A program made the position numbers and the translations under genes. From the NCBI GenBank assembly GCA_013002925.1, contig JABDLQ010000468.1, positions 1 through 5,254 of the forward strand: a DNA stretch of 5,254 bases, written 5' to 3'. Shown here piece by piece: positions 4,701-5,254 of this stretch (position 1 is the first letter of the stretch; every line of letters begins with the position of its first letter). The notes under the pieces are model-generated. The model was not told the origin of the DNA. It made no database searches and was given only the letters and a program-made list of their open reading frames with translations. This DNA comes from Gammaproteobacteria bacterium. Its GTDB lineage: Bacteria; Pseudomonadota; Gammaproteobacteria; Steroidobacterales; SZUA-146.

Positions 4701-5254
4701 CAAGCAGTATCCTTGTCATCCATGCTGGCAAAAATTCTCAACACGTGTTTCAGCACCTCGTCAGGTGATTCGAGTTGAGGGTAATGGCCAATTGCGGGCA
4801 ATTCAACAATAGCGGTGTCGCCGACCAGTTGTCTGTAACGCGTCACCATGTGGGCACCTGAGACCGGATCAGCCGACCCGTTGATCAGTCCCGTCTTGTG
4901 CTGCGCCTTTTGCAATGCCCCGACCCAGCGCTCGCGATGTAAAATCCGGTCATTGATATACTGCAACAGTCGATGCATCACAAGCCGCCCGCCATTATGC
5001 TCAATCAGAGCCCAGAAGTTATCGAGCTCATCAGGGCGTGGCGGTGTTCTGTCGCCAAAGATTGCATGCATGTTGCGCTTCAGTGCGCGCCGGTTCATCA
5101 ACCGGACCAGCAACGGGCCCGCGGGTCCGATCAATAGTTTTTGCACTGTGCGAGCCCGGTGGGTTTCGGGGAACAAGCCCCCGTTTAGCAAACAGATCGA
5201 TGAAACGGCGATGCGCCGCTCTGAGGGAGTTGCATCACGGGCCAGCAATTCCTG
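4700..5254 (-). CDS. Alpha/beta hydrolase, MEST-like, C-terminal part (5' end outside window)
   Basis: The frame is open from the right edge and stops with TGA at 4702-4700, giving 184 residues of the C-terminal part. The leucine TTG at 5248 is internal, since the frame continues through it with Gln-Glu. The visible part starts in the cap domain (NGGLFPETHRARTVQKLL, then LLVRLMNRRALKRNM), continues with a FWALIEHNGGRLVMHRLLQY stretch, and ends with two landmarks of the hydrolase core. LINGSADPVSGAH has the expected acid of the triad (Asp, codon 4870-4868), and LPAIGHYPQLE has the catalytic His (codon 4786-4784). These resemble the MEST (mesoderm-specific transcript homologue) group near epoxide hydrolases and haloalkane dehalogenases. 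The nucleophile is outside the window, so esterase, epoxide hydrolase or dehalogenase chemistry cannot be decided. It is the upstream partner of the amidohydrolase, overlapping it by one base. Confidence 0.88.
   Translation of the reverse strand, partial: QELLARDATPSERRIAVSSICLLNGGLFPETHRARTVQKLLIGPAGPLLVRLMNRRALKRNMHAIFGDRTPPRPDELDNFWALIEHNGGRLVMHRLLQYINDRILHRERWVGALQKAQHKTGLINGSADPVSGAHMVTRYRQLVGDTAIVELPAIGHYPQLESPDEVLKHVLRIFASMDDKDTA
4709..4714 (-). promoter_or_regulatory. Ribosome binding site of the amidohydrolase, inside the upstream gene
   Basis: The minus strand reads AAGGAT, eight bases before the ATG at 4700-4698. The site lies in the last codons of the alpha/beta hydrolase gene. 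Together with the TGATG stop/start overlap it points to translational coupling of the two genes. Confidence 0.7.

Noticed and set aside
4265..4768. Open frame of 167 codons on the plus strand opposite the amidohydrolase
   Set aside because: The minus strand in the same place encodes recognisable amidohydrolase motifs such as DIHTHFD, so this is an antisense shadow; the same applies to the plus-strand frames at 2847-3242 and 3493-3963.
1..5254. Defence island, prophage, CRISPR or mobile element
   Set aside because: All genes are metabolic, regulatory or exported; no transposase, integrase, nuclease, toxin or spaced direct-repeat array was seen.

Overview
The window looks like a chromosomal segment of a heterotrophic gammaproteobacterium or related proteobacterium with moderate GC content. 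This is inferred from protein resemblance (an hppD gene divergent from an AsnC/Lrp-type regulator, an adrenodoxin-type ferredoxin, and a MEST-like hydrolase paired with an amidohydrolase) and not from any phylogenetic marker. I see no rRNA, tRNA, CRISPR array, insertion sequence or phage gene.

Left part (1-908). The 5' end of a 4-hydroxyphenylpyruvate dioxygenase gene (tyrosine catabolism) runs leftward out of the window. Divergent from it is a complete AsnC/Lrp-family regulator. The 120-bp A+T-rich gap between them is the richest regulatory stretch here. It holds a perfect TATAAT -10 for hppD, a good sigma-70-type promoter for the regulator (TTGAAA, 17 bp, TACTAT), and three copies of one 13-15 bp motif in alternating orientation laid over both promoters. 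The simplest reading is an AsnC-type regulator controlling itself and tyrosine degradation.

Middle (953-2794). A predicted lipoprotein with a sialidase-like beta-propeller fold and an unusual conserved-looking cysteine cluster is followed by a 216-bp non-coding stretch. That stretch has several possible RNA hairpins and a perfect TATAAT. Next comes a 106-residue [2Fe-2S] ferredoxin that starts with TTG behind a good ribosome binding site.

Right part (2814-5254, minus strand). A two-gene translationally coupled unit faces the ferredoxin: the C-terminal part of an alpha/beta hydrolase (MEST-like; its 5' end is outside the window), then a long amidohydrolase of the N-acyl-D-amino-acid deacylase type. 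The hydrolase stop and amidohydrolase start overlap as TGATG. The amidohydrolase seems to lack the usual mid-barrel histidine motifs and carries a long central insertion, so its reaction is uncertain.

The best candidate for something not described as such is the three-arm operator. After it come the Cys-cluster propeller lipoprotein and the divergent amidohydrolase. I see no evidence of a defence or mobile system.
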